Under the pieces are notes generated by a model that saw only the letters and a list, made by a program, of their open reading frames with translations, ran no database searches and was not told the DNA's origin. 40,949 bases of DNA from an uncultured Ruminococcus sp. GTDB lineage: Bacteria; Bacillota; Clostridia; Oscillospirales; Ruminococcaceae. The position numbers and the translations under genes were made by a program. The stretch is taken from the NCBI GenBank assembly GCA_937907215.1, contig CALESG010000009.1, forward strand, positions 1 through 40,949, written 5' to 3'. Positions 32,242 to 39,153 of the stretch are shown piece by piece; positions within the stretch are counted from its first letter, which is position 1, and every line of letters starts with the position of its first letter.

Positions 32242-33471
32242 TTATTTTTTAGCTGCTGCTTTTGCATTTGCAAGCATAAGTTTTATTCTATTTTCCTGAT
32301 TTACTCTTGTGGCACCAGGATCATAGTCGATCGCTACTATATTTGCATTTGGATAAGCGTTCTTTATTGCTCTTGACATACCTTTTGCAACTATGTGATT
32401 TGGCAGACATCCAAACGGTTGAGCGCATACGATATTTTCAATGCCGTGTTCTGCTAATACTGCCATTTCAGCTGTTATCATCCAGCCTTCACCCATGCAT
32501 ACACCTTGGCTTATGTATTTATCCGCAGCTTTTCTTAAATCATTAAAATCATGAGGTGGTGTGAAACAGCCGCTTTCTTCTATGCATTTTATCATTTCAA
32601 TTTGTTTGCTATGAAGATATTTATATCCAATACGGAATGCGGCTGTTTTAATATTTCTGTATTGATAAAGCTTACCGCTTACATCTGTATTCGCAGCACA
32701 GTAAAGTATAAAATCAAGCAGCATAGGCATAACTGGTTCACAGTCTTCGGAAATCAGAAAGTCCTCAAGATGATTATTTGCAAGCGGTGAATATTTTACA
32801 TATATTTCACCGATTATGCCGACCTTTATTTTTTTCTTTTGACTTTTAGGAATATCAGCAAAGTCCTCTATCATATCTCTGTAAACAGCTTTTGTATTTC
32901 TATATCCGCCGTGTTCAAAGAGCTGTATTATACGGTCTATCCATTTATTTACAGTGCGTTCTGAATCGCCTTCGTTTAATTCGTATGGTCGACACTGATT
33001 ATGCAGAAACATCAGCATATCGCCATAAAGAACACCATATACAAGTTTAAGTGCAAGAGGCACTGTAAGATGAAAGCCTTTTGTCTTTTCAAGTCCTGCA
33101 AAATTTAAAGAAATAACAGGAACTTGCGGGAAATTCTTTTCAACGCATTTTCGCAGAATGTGTATATAGTTTGACGCACGACAGCCGCCGCCTGTTTGTG
33201 TAATAAGCAGTGCTGTTTTATCAGGATCATATTCACCGCTTTTGAGTGCTTCCATAAATTGACCTACTACAAGCAGTGCCGGATAGCAGGTATCGTTATG
33301 TACATTTTTTAACCCTTCTTCTACAACAGTACGTGAAGTAGATTCCAGGAGTTTCATATTATATCCATACTGCCCAAATATTTTAATAAGCAGCTTAAAG
33401 TGAATGGGCAGCATATTTGGTACAAGAATAGTATGAGTTTTCCTCATAGGTACGGTAAATTCAGCAGCCAT
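32242..33471 (-). CDS. 2-hydroxyacyl-CoA dehydratase-like subunit (C-terminal half of the fused family)
   Basis: 409 residues. It matches the C-terminal part of the ~1400-residue activator/dehydratase-like proteins of Clostridia: LPIHFKLLIKIFGQYGYNMKLLE, NDTCYPALLVVGQFMEALKSG, TQTGGGCRASNYIHILRKC and VCMGEGWMITAEMAVLAEHG. The conserved cysteines in TCYP, GGGC and AQPFGC could bind an iron-sulfur cluster as in HgdB-type subunits. AAGGAGAT precedes the ATG. It starts 69 bases after the stop of the larger partner, so they form one operon. The reaction is unknown; most relatives are uncharacterised. The stop codon is part of the copy-B target duplication. Confidence 0.8.
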   Translation of the reverse strand: MAAEFTVPMRKTHTILVPNMLPIHFKLLIKIFGQYGYNMKLLESTSRTVVEEGLKNVHNDTCYPALLVVGQFMEALKSGEYDPDKTALLITQTGGGCRASNYIHILRKCVEKNFPQVPVISLNFAGLEKTKGFHLTVPLALKLVYGVLYGDMLMFLHNQCRPYELNEGDSERTVNKWIDRIIQLFEHGGYRNTKAVYRDMIEDFADIPKSQKKKIKVGIIGEIYVKYSPLANNHLEDFLISEDCEPVMPMLLDFILYCAANTDVSGKLYQYRNIKTAAFRIGYKYLHSKQIEMIKCIEESGCFTPPHDFNDLRKAADKYISQGVCMGEGWMITAEMAVLAEHGIENIVCAQPFGCLPNHIVAKGMSRAIKNAYPNANIVAIDYDPGATRVNQENRIKLMLANAKAAAKK

Positions 33472-33540
33472 ATTTAAATTATCTCCTTATAATGTTTTTA
33501 TTATCTATTTCTGTAGTTCTTAAACAAGCCTTGGGCAGAC

Positions 33541-36486
33541 CTAGGATTCCATAGCAGCTAAAAGACTGCGAAGGCGGATCTTTGCTGCACCAAGATTGTT
33601 GATCTCATCGATTTTTAATTGGGTGTAAAGTTTGCCGTTTTCTTCCAAAATGCGTCGAACCTCGTCGGTTGTAATAGCATCGATTCCACAGCCGAATGAT
33701 ACAAGCTGTATCATTTGCATATCCGGCTGGGTTGTGACATATTTTGCTGCACGATACATTCTTGAATGGTATACCCACTGATTAAGCGATTTCAATTTTG
33801 GCGTATGTGCAAGAGCCATTATACTGTCTTCTGTTATTACAGCCATTCCAAGGCTTGAGATAAGTTTGTGAATTCCGTGATTTATTTCAGGGTCGATGTG
33901 ATACGGTCTTCCTGCAAGTACAATAATAGGCTTGCCTTCTTCACGGGCTCGGCTTATAATTTCCTGAGCCTTTTCAGCGATTTTTGCTCTATGTTCTTCA
34001 AGTCTTGCAAAGCCTTTGTCAATAGCAGAAGCTATAGCCTTTTTAGAAGCATATGCGCCAAAGTATTGATGCAGTACATGAATTAAGTGTTTTTTTCTGT
34101 TAAGGTCAAGGAATGGATAAAGGAAATTCTTAACGCTGAGCTTTTCATTATTTGCCATAAGCAGTTCCGGATAATACGCAACAACAGGACAGTTGAAGTG
34201 GTTATCCGATTCGCCTTCGTCAAGTGTATAGCTCATGCATGGATAGAATATAAAGTCAACATTTTGTTCCAACAGGCTTTCTATATGACCGTGTGTAAGC
34301 TTGGCTGGATAACATACAGTATCAGATGGTATAGTGCTTTGACCTTTATAATATGTTTCCCTTGTGCTTGTTTCAGAGAATTTTACAGCAAAGCCAAGTT
34401 CCTTAAAGAATGTTGCCCACAGCGGCATTTGGTCATAATAATGAAGTGCCAATGGAAGACCTACTGTAGCTATAGGAGATGACGGCTGATTTTTCTCATA
34501 ATCTTTTATCATATCATATTTTATATCATATAAATTTGGAATGATATTTTTTGGATTTATACCCGCACCACGTTCACAGCGATTACCGGAAATAAATCTT
34601 CCGCCGCCTGCAAATCGAATTACATTAAGGCTGCAATGTGCGGTGCAGCCATTACAATGAGTGGTTTGAGATGTATATGAAAATTCTTTCAAAGCTTTTG
34701 CACTTATAAATTTGCTTTCACCGGTACATTTTTCTTTAGCATAGAGTGCAGCACCGAATGCACCCATAAGTCCGGATATAGCTGGACGTATAACATTGCG
34801 TCCCATTTCACGTTCAAAGCATCGAAGAACAGCGTCATTTAAGAATGTTCCACCTTGTACTACTATATGAGAACCAAGGTCATTAGGAGAATTTGCACGA
34901 ATAACCTTGTAAACAGCATTTTTTATAATAGAACCTGAAAGACCGGCTGAAATATCTGCAACAGTTGCACCGTCCTTTTGAGCCTGTTTTACACTGCTGT
35001 TCATGAATACGGTACATCTTGAACCCAAATCAACAGGATGCTCTGCAAAAAGTCCAAGCTGTGAAAATTCTGCAATGTCATATCCAAGTGCCATAGCAAA
35101 TGTTTGAATGAACGAACCACAGCCGGAAGAGCAGGCTTCATTCAGCATAATGCTGTCTATAGCACCGTTTTTGATTTTAAAGCACTTAATATCCTGACCG
35201 CCTATGTCCATGATAAAGTCAACTTCAGGACAGAAAAAAGAAGCTGCTTTAAAATGAGCTACGGTTTCCACAATGCCAAAGTCAATGCCTAAACCTGCTT
35301 TAAGCAGTTCTTCGCCATAGCCCGTAACAGCACTGCCGGCTATTTTTAGTGCAGGACTTTTTTCTTTGTAAAATTCTCCCAGAGCATCGGTTATACAGTC
35401 AAGAGGTTGACCCTTGTTTGTTGTATAATATTCATACAAAATAGAGTTATCTTCCGAGATAGCTACCATTTTTGTTGTAGTTGAACCGGCATCAATGCCA
35501 ATATAAGCGTTGCCGCTGTATGTACGGAAGTCTTTACGCACTACATCATGTGAAGCATGACGTGCCTTAAAAGATTCATATTCATCTTGTGATGAAAAAA
35601 GAGGCGGGTCAGATGTGACTATATTTTCGCTTTCAGCATTTATAATTTTTTCTGTAAGCTCCTCTATGCTATGAGCTTCCTTTTGATTCATAGCTGATAA
35701 TGCACAGCCATATGCCACAAATGTTCGTCCATCTTCTGGAAATACAGCGTGACCTTCATCAAGATGAAGAGTTTCTGTAAATGCCTTGCGAAGACCTTTT
35801 AAGAATGAGAGCGGTCCGCCGAGAAACAGAACTTTTCCTTCTATTTTTCTTCCCTGAGCAAGACCAGATACAGTTTGATCAACTACAGCTTGAAAAATGC
35901 TTGCTGCAATATCTTCTTTTCTTGCACCCTGATTTAAAAGAGGCTGGATATCGGACTTTGCGAAAACGCCGCATCTTGAGGCAATAGGATATGTTTTTTC
36001 AGCACGCATAGCCATCTCATCAAGCTGGTCTGCTGTTACATTTAAAAGAGTCGCCATCTGGTCGATAAATGCTCCAGTACCACCGGCGCAAGAACCATTC
36101 ATTCTCTGTTCAGTGCCGCCTGTTAAGAAAATTATTTTTGCGTCTTCTCCGCCAAGTTCTATAACTGCATCAGCATCGGGATAACGCTGATTTACTGCCA
36201 CAAATGCAGCATGGACTTCCTGTACAAAAGGAAGATGTGCAGCATTTGCAAGACCGAGTCCGGCTGAACCTGTTATACAAACTGGAAATTTAACCCCGGG
36301 ATAAAGCTCTGCTATTTGATTGAGCTGTACTGTTACAGCATATTTGACCTTTGAAAAATGTCTTTGATAATTTGAGTAAACCACCTGATTATTTTTGTTA
36401 AGAATAACCGTTTTTACTGTCGTAGATCCTATGTCTATTCCAAGTGAAAATTCTGATTTATTTAAATTTGCTCTGGCAATATTCAT
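33541..36486 (-). CDS. Large acyl-CoA dehydratase activase-related protein (two BadF/BcrA ATPase domains + DUF2229)
   Basis: 981 residues. Two ASKHA ATPase domains in tandem: the first with LGIDIGSTTVKTVIL and NGSCAGGTGAFID, the second (from about 330) with IGIDAGSTTTKMVAIS and EACSSGCGSFIQTF. The CAGG and CSSGCG cysteines are where HgdC-type activators hold a 4Fe-4S cluster. A Cys-rich HCNGCTAHCSLNV and a DUF2229 part (VGLPLALHYYDQMPLWATFF) follow. Relatives use ATP to push one electron into a dehydratase. Here the usual C-terminal part is a separate gene (32242-33471). The ATG has AAAGGA 13 bases upstream. Confidence 0.85.
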   Translation of the reverse strand: MNIARANLNKSEFSLGIDIGSTTVKTVILNKNNQVVYSNYQRHFSKVKYAVTVQLNQIAELYPGVKFPVCITGSAGLGLANAAHLPFVQEVHAAFVAVNQRYPDADAVIELGGEDAKIIFLTGGTEQRMNGSCAGGTGAFIDQMATLLNVTADQLDEMAMRAEKTYPIASRCGVFAKSDIQPLLNQGARKEDIAASIFQAVVDQTVSGLAQGRKIEGKVLFLGGPLSFLKGLRKAFTETLHLDEGHAVFPEDGRTFVAYGCALSAMNQKEAHSIEELTEKIINAESENIVTSDPPLFSSQDEYESFKARHASHDVVRKDFRTYSGNAYIGIDAGSTTTKMVAISEDNSILYEYYTTNKGQPLDCITDALGEFYKEKSPALKIAGSAVTGYGEELLKAGLGIDFGIVETVAHFKAASFFCPEVDFIMDIGGQDIKCFKIKNGAIDSIMLNEACSSGCGSFIQTFAMALGYDIAEFSQLGLFAEHPVDLGSRCTVFMNSSVKQAQKDGATVADISAGLSGSIIKNAVYKVIRANSPNDLGSHIVVQGGTFLNDAVLRCFEREMGRNVIRPAISGLMGAFGAALYAKEKCTGESKFISAKALKEFSYTSQTTHCNGCTAHCSLNVIRFAGGGRFISGNRCERGAGINPKNIIPNLYDIKYDMIKDYEKNQPSSPIATVGLPLALHYYDQMPLWATFFKELGFAVKFSETSTRETYYKGQSTIPSDTVCYPAKLTHGHIESLLEQNVDFIFYPCMSYTLDEGESDNHFNCPVVAYYPELLMANNEKLSVKNFLYPFLDLNRKKHLIHVLHQYFGAYASKKAIASAIDKGFARLEEHRAKIAEKAQEIISRAREEGKPIIVLAGRPYHIDPEINHGIHKLISSLGMAVITEDSIMALAHTPKLKSLNQWVYHSRMYRAAKYVTTQPDMQMIQLVSFGCGIDAITTDEVRRILEENGKLYTQLKIDEINNLGAAKIRLRSLLAAMES

Positions 36487-36571
36487 ATGAAAATGCGATT
36501 CCTTTCATATTTGTGCTATTTGTTTATATTTATGTAAAATAATGTCTATATATATTTTTGAGCATTATTTT

Positions 36572-36588
36572 GTATAATAATATTATAC
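36572..36588. promoter_or_regulatory. 17-base palindrome between the divergent activase and spoVA genes
   Basis: GTATAATAATATTATAC is a perfect palindrome and carries a TATAAT-like -10 on each strand. It lies 84 bases from the activase ATG, a position fitting that gene's promoter. The remaining spacer (36487-36750) is AT-rich without a gene. Confidence 0.4.
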
Positions 36589-36750
36589 TACACTTTATAA
36601 AAAAAAGGAAGAGCGTTTTTCGACTTTTTTTATAAAAACTTTTGCCAGAAAAGTTGAAACACTTTACACATATTTCCACAAATAAGAAAGTAGTTTTTGT
36701 AAAAAATAATTTTATATTTAAAACATAATTTTTCAAGGAGTGAAATAAAA

Positions 36751-37764
36751 ATGGCAGTATCTCTGGGAAGAGGAGCGTTTCAGATAAAAGAACCGGTATA
36801 TATAACCTCATATGCAGCAGTAGTTGGCAAAAAAGAGGGCGAAGGTCCTATGGGAAAATGCTTTGACCGAATAGAAACAGACAGTCACTTTGGGCAGAAA
36901 ACATGGGAACAGGCTGAAAGCCGTATGCAGCAGGAAACAATATATCATGCACTTGAAAAGACGGCTTTAAGTCCTGATGATATAGATATTATTCTTGCCG
37001 GTGACCTTATAAATCAATGTACGTCAAGTACGTATAGTCTAAGACCGTTTGGCGTACCGTTTTTAGGATTGTTTGGTGCTTGTTCAACTATGGCAGAAGG
37101 ACTGATTATAGGTTCACTGATATTAAGCTCAGGTGCGGGAAAACGATGTGTTGCAGCTACGTCATCGCATTTTTCAACTGCTGAAAGACAGTTTAGGTTT
37201 CCGCTTTCATATGGCGGACAAAGACCTCCAACAGCTCAGTGGACTTGTACCGCATCGGGAGCAGTTGTCCTTGATACGCAAACAAAAAATTCGCCGAGAA
37301 TATCGAGCGTATGCATAGGAAAAATAACAGATCTTGGCGTAACAGATGCAAATAATATGGGTGCAGCAATGGCACCGGCTGCTGCTGATACGCTTACAAG
37401 ATGGTTTAAATGCAGTGGAAAATCTCCCGAAAATTACGATGCAATAGTTACAGGAGATTTAGGCAAAATAGGCGGAAAGCTTTTTGCGGAGATCATGATG
37501 AAACAAGGTTATGATGTAAATCCATGTTATCATGACTGCGGAGCTATGATGTTTGATGCTGAAACTCAGGATACCCATGCCGGCGGTTCAGGCTGCGGAT
37601 GCGGAGGAAGCATTTTGTGCGGTCATTTTTTGCCGCTTGTTAAAAGTGGTAAAATAAAGCGTATGTTATTTATGGCAACAGGTGCTTTAATGTCGCCTAT
37701 GCTGGTTCAGCAGGGAGAAAGCATACCATCTATAGCACATCTTGTGGAAATAACAGGAGAATAG
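36751..37764 (+). CDS. spoVAD: Stage V sporulation protein AD
   Basis: 337 residues. Thiolase-like protein that binds dipicolinic acid and helps move it into the forespore. Recognisable blocks: VYITSYAAVVGKKEGEGPMG, CFDRIETDSHFGQKTWEQAE, DLINQCTSSTYSLRPFGVPF and LFGACSTMAEGLIIG, then HDCGAMMFD and GGSGCGCG near the end. AAGGAGTG precedes the ATG. spoVAE follows 22 bases later. I do not see a convincing sigma-G promoter in the spacer. Confidence 0.96.
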   Translation: MAVSLGRGAFQIKEPVYITSYAAVVGKKEGEGPMGKCFDRIETDSHFGQKTWEQAESRMQQETIYHALEKTALSPDDIDIILAGDLINQCTSSTYSLRPFGVPFLGLFGACSTMAEGLIIGSLILSSGAGKRCVAATSSHFSTAERQFRFPLSYGGQRPPTAQWTCTASGAVVLDTQTKNSPRISSVCIGKITDLGVTDANNMGAAMAPAAADTLTRWFKCSGKSPENYDAIVTGDLGKIGGKLFAEIMMKQGYDVNPCYHDCGAMMFDAETQDTHAGGSGCGCGGSILCGHFLPLVKSGKIKRMLFMATGALMSPMLVQQGESIPSIAHLVEITGE

Positions 37765-37786
37765 CATAAAGAAGGGAGTAAGATCA

Positions 37787-38143
37787 ATGCTTGAATATTT
37801 ATGGGCATTTTTAGTAGGCGGTGCGATTTGTGCGGTAGGTCAGGTCCTTATAGATTATACAAAGCTTACGCCGGCACGAATTCTAACCGGATTTGTAGTA
37901 ACTGGAGTACTTTTGTCGGCACTTGGACTTTATAAGCCGCTTATAGACTTTGCCGGCGGTGGTGCAACAGTGCCGCTTACGGGATTTGGACATCTGCTTG
38001 CAGAGGGAATTAGAAAAGCTGTAGATGAAAAAGGCTGGCTTGGAATATTTTCCGGTGGACTTACAGCGTCTTCGGCAGGAATTACGGCGGCCATGCTTTT
38101 TGGCTTAGCAGCCTCGGCTATATTTAAGCCAAAAGATAAGTAA
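37787..38143 (+). CDS. spoVAE: Stage V sporulation protein AE
   Basis: 118 residues, the SpoVAEb type: several membrane segments, LVGGAICAVGQVLIDYTKLT, ARILTGFVVTGVLLSALGLY, GGGATVPLTGFGHLLAEG and a C-terminal TAAMLFGLAASAIFKP. It is part of the membrane channel for dipicolinate. AAGGGAG precedes the ATG. Its TAA stop codon is the left flank of the 149-bp repeat element that separates it from spoVAC. Confidence 0.94.
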   Translation: MLEYLWAFLVGGAICAVGQVLIDYTKLTPARILTGFVVTGVLLSALGLYKPLIDFAGGGATVPLTGFGHLLAEGIRKAVDEKGWLGIFSGGLTASSAGITAAMLFGLAASAIFKPKDK

Positions 38144-38292
38144 AGGTAACAACGCACAAAGACTGTGCGTCAGATGAAACAAAAATGCAGTGAATACTTT
38201 GCTTGTTCACCAGGCTTTTTGTGAAATATGACAAGAAATATGCAAACAGATTACGTACAGAGCTCTCAAGCGAGCTTTTTGCGGTGTTGCAT
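38144..38292 (+). mobile_element. 149-bp MITE-like element, family 2
   Basis: The ends form an inverted repeat: AGGTAACAACGCACAAAG on the left and, in complement, ATGCAACACCGCAAAAAG on the right. It is flanked by TAA (38141-38143) and TAA (38293-38295). The left TAA is the spoVAE stop codon. An extra ACGCAC/GTGCGT hairpin sits at the left end. No coding capacity. Confidence 0.8.
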
Positions 38293-38323
38293 TAAGGCTA
38301 TTTTTGATAAAGGAGATTGGAAA

Positions 38324-38770
38324 ATGAAGATAACACCTGAACTTTATAAGGATATGACTGAACGGTCATCGCCCAGCTCAAAGAGTTATGTAAACATACC
38401 GTTTGCATTTTTGATTGGCGGCGGAATATGTCTGCTTGGAGAAGCACTGCTGAATTTATTTGAATACTTTGGCATGGAAGCTGAAACAGCCGGTTCATGG
38501 ACATCGGTGATTCTTGTATTTTTAAGTGCATTATTTACAGGACTTGGTTGGTATGAAAAAATAGCAAAGCATGCAGGAGCAGGAACACTTGTTCCTATAA
38601 CAGGTTTTGCAAATGGAGTTACGTCGTCCGCAATTGAAGCTCGTACAGAAGGTTGGATATTGGGTGTTGGGTCTAAAATATTCACAATAGCAGGACCGGT
38701 CATACTTTATGGAACAGCAGCGTCTGTTATATATGGAATATTTCTGCAAATATTTCAATATTTTAGCTAA
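38324..38770 (+). CDS. spoVAC: Stage V sporulation protein AC
   Basis: 148 residues from the ATG at 38324, preceded by AAAGGAGA; an open frame from 38228 runs through the repeat element and is rejected. Membrane protein of the dipicolinate channel, with a mechanosensitive role in Bacillus. Blocks: IPFAFLIGGGICLLGEALLN, LSALFTGLGWYEKIAKHAGA, VPITGFANGVTSSAIEARTE and GVGSKIFTIAGPVILYGTAA. In most sporeformers it precedes spoVAD; here it is last. Its TAA stop codon is the left flank of the next repeat element. Confidence 0.94.
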   Translation: MKITPELYKDMTERSSPSSKSYVNIPFAFLIGGGICLLGEALLNLFEYFGMEAETAGSWTSVILVFLSALFTGLGWYEKIAKHAGAGTLVPITGFANGVTSSAIEARTEGWILGVGSKIFTIAGPVILYGTAASVIYGIFLQIFQYFS

Positions 38771-38932
38771 GAGCCTGTCCACATAGAAAGTTACGGGCGT
38801 CTTTTCGAGCATAATTTTGCTGATTATAAGAAAAAAATTCGCAGGCATACTGACGTATAGCAAGGATTTTTGACTCAGTAAGCGGCAAAATTTGCCGAAA
38901 AGACGTGTGCTGCATCTTGTGAAGACAGGTTA
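38771..38932 (-). mobile_element. 162-bp MITE-like element, family 1, copy C
   Basis: In reverse orientation it matches copy A at 29882 almost base for base, including the centre (TTGCTATACGTCAGTATG and CGCAGTAAGCGGCAAA-like segments), with inverted ends GAGCCTGTC and, in complement, AACCTGTCTTC. The left flank TAA (38768-38770) is the spoVAC stop codon; the right end is less clean (TGA at 38933-38935). Confidence 0.85.
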
Positions 38933-38946
38933 TGAATTGCCGTTTG

Positions 38947-38966
38947 TTTGTGCGGTGTTGCCTTAA
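38947..38966 (-). repeat. Solo end of the second dispersed repeat family
   Basis: TTTGTGCGGTGTTGCCTTAA is the complement of the repeat end seen at 27489. It lies 14 bases beyond copy C. It ends in TAA (38964-38966), so a larger composite from 38771 to 38963 with TAA on both sides is possible. Confidence 0.7.
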
Positions 38967-39064
38967 GTGTAAAAAATAAATGTATTTGATATATATATGA
39001 CAAAATCTACAAAAAATGAATCAAAAATTTTCATAAAAGGAGTAAGGGAAAATTTTAAAAAGTG

Positions 39065-39093
39065 TTGATATTGTAGAAAAGATATGATATAAT
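39065..39093 (+). promoter_or_regulatory. Promoter of the GH94 phosphorylase gene
   Basis: -35 TTGATA (39065-39070), 17-bp spacer, -10 TATAAT (39088-39093). It is one of the best sigma-A matches in the window. Confidence 0.88.
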
Positions 39094-39102
39094 GTTATTG
39101 AT

Positions 39103-39121
39103 ACCGGTCTGTCCGGTTTTT
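39103..39121 (+). promoter_or_regulatory. Hairpin plus T run at the 5' end of the GH94 transcript
   Basis: ACCGG (39103-39107) pairs with CCGGT (39113-39117), followed by TTTT. With a start near 39100 it is the very 5' end of the mRNA. It may stabilise the RNA or act as a short attenuator. Confidence 0.5.
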
Positions 39122-39153
39122 AACAACAAATACAATAACAAAGGAGCTTTACT

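Noticed and set aside
36690..36740. Sigma-G promoter for spoVAD (CATAATTT at 36724)
   Set aside because: It would place the transcript start inside the ribosome site, and no fitting -35 is present.
38228..38323. Longer start for spoVAC
   Set aside because: The extra residues come from the repeat element; AAAGGAGA and the family's usual N-terminus fix the start at 38324.
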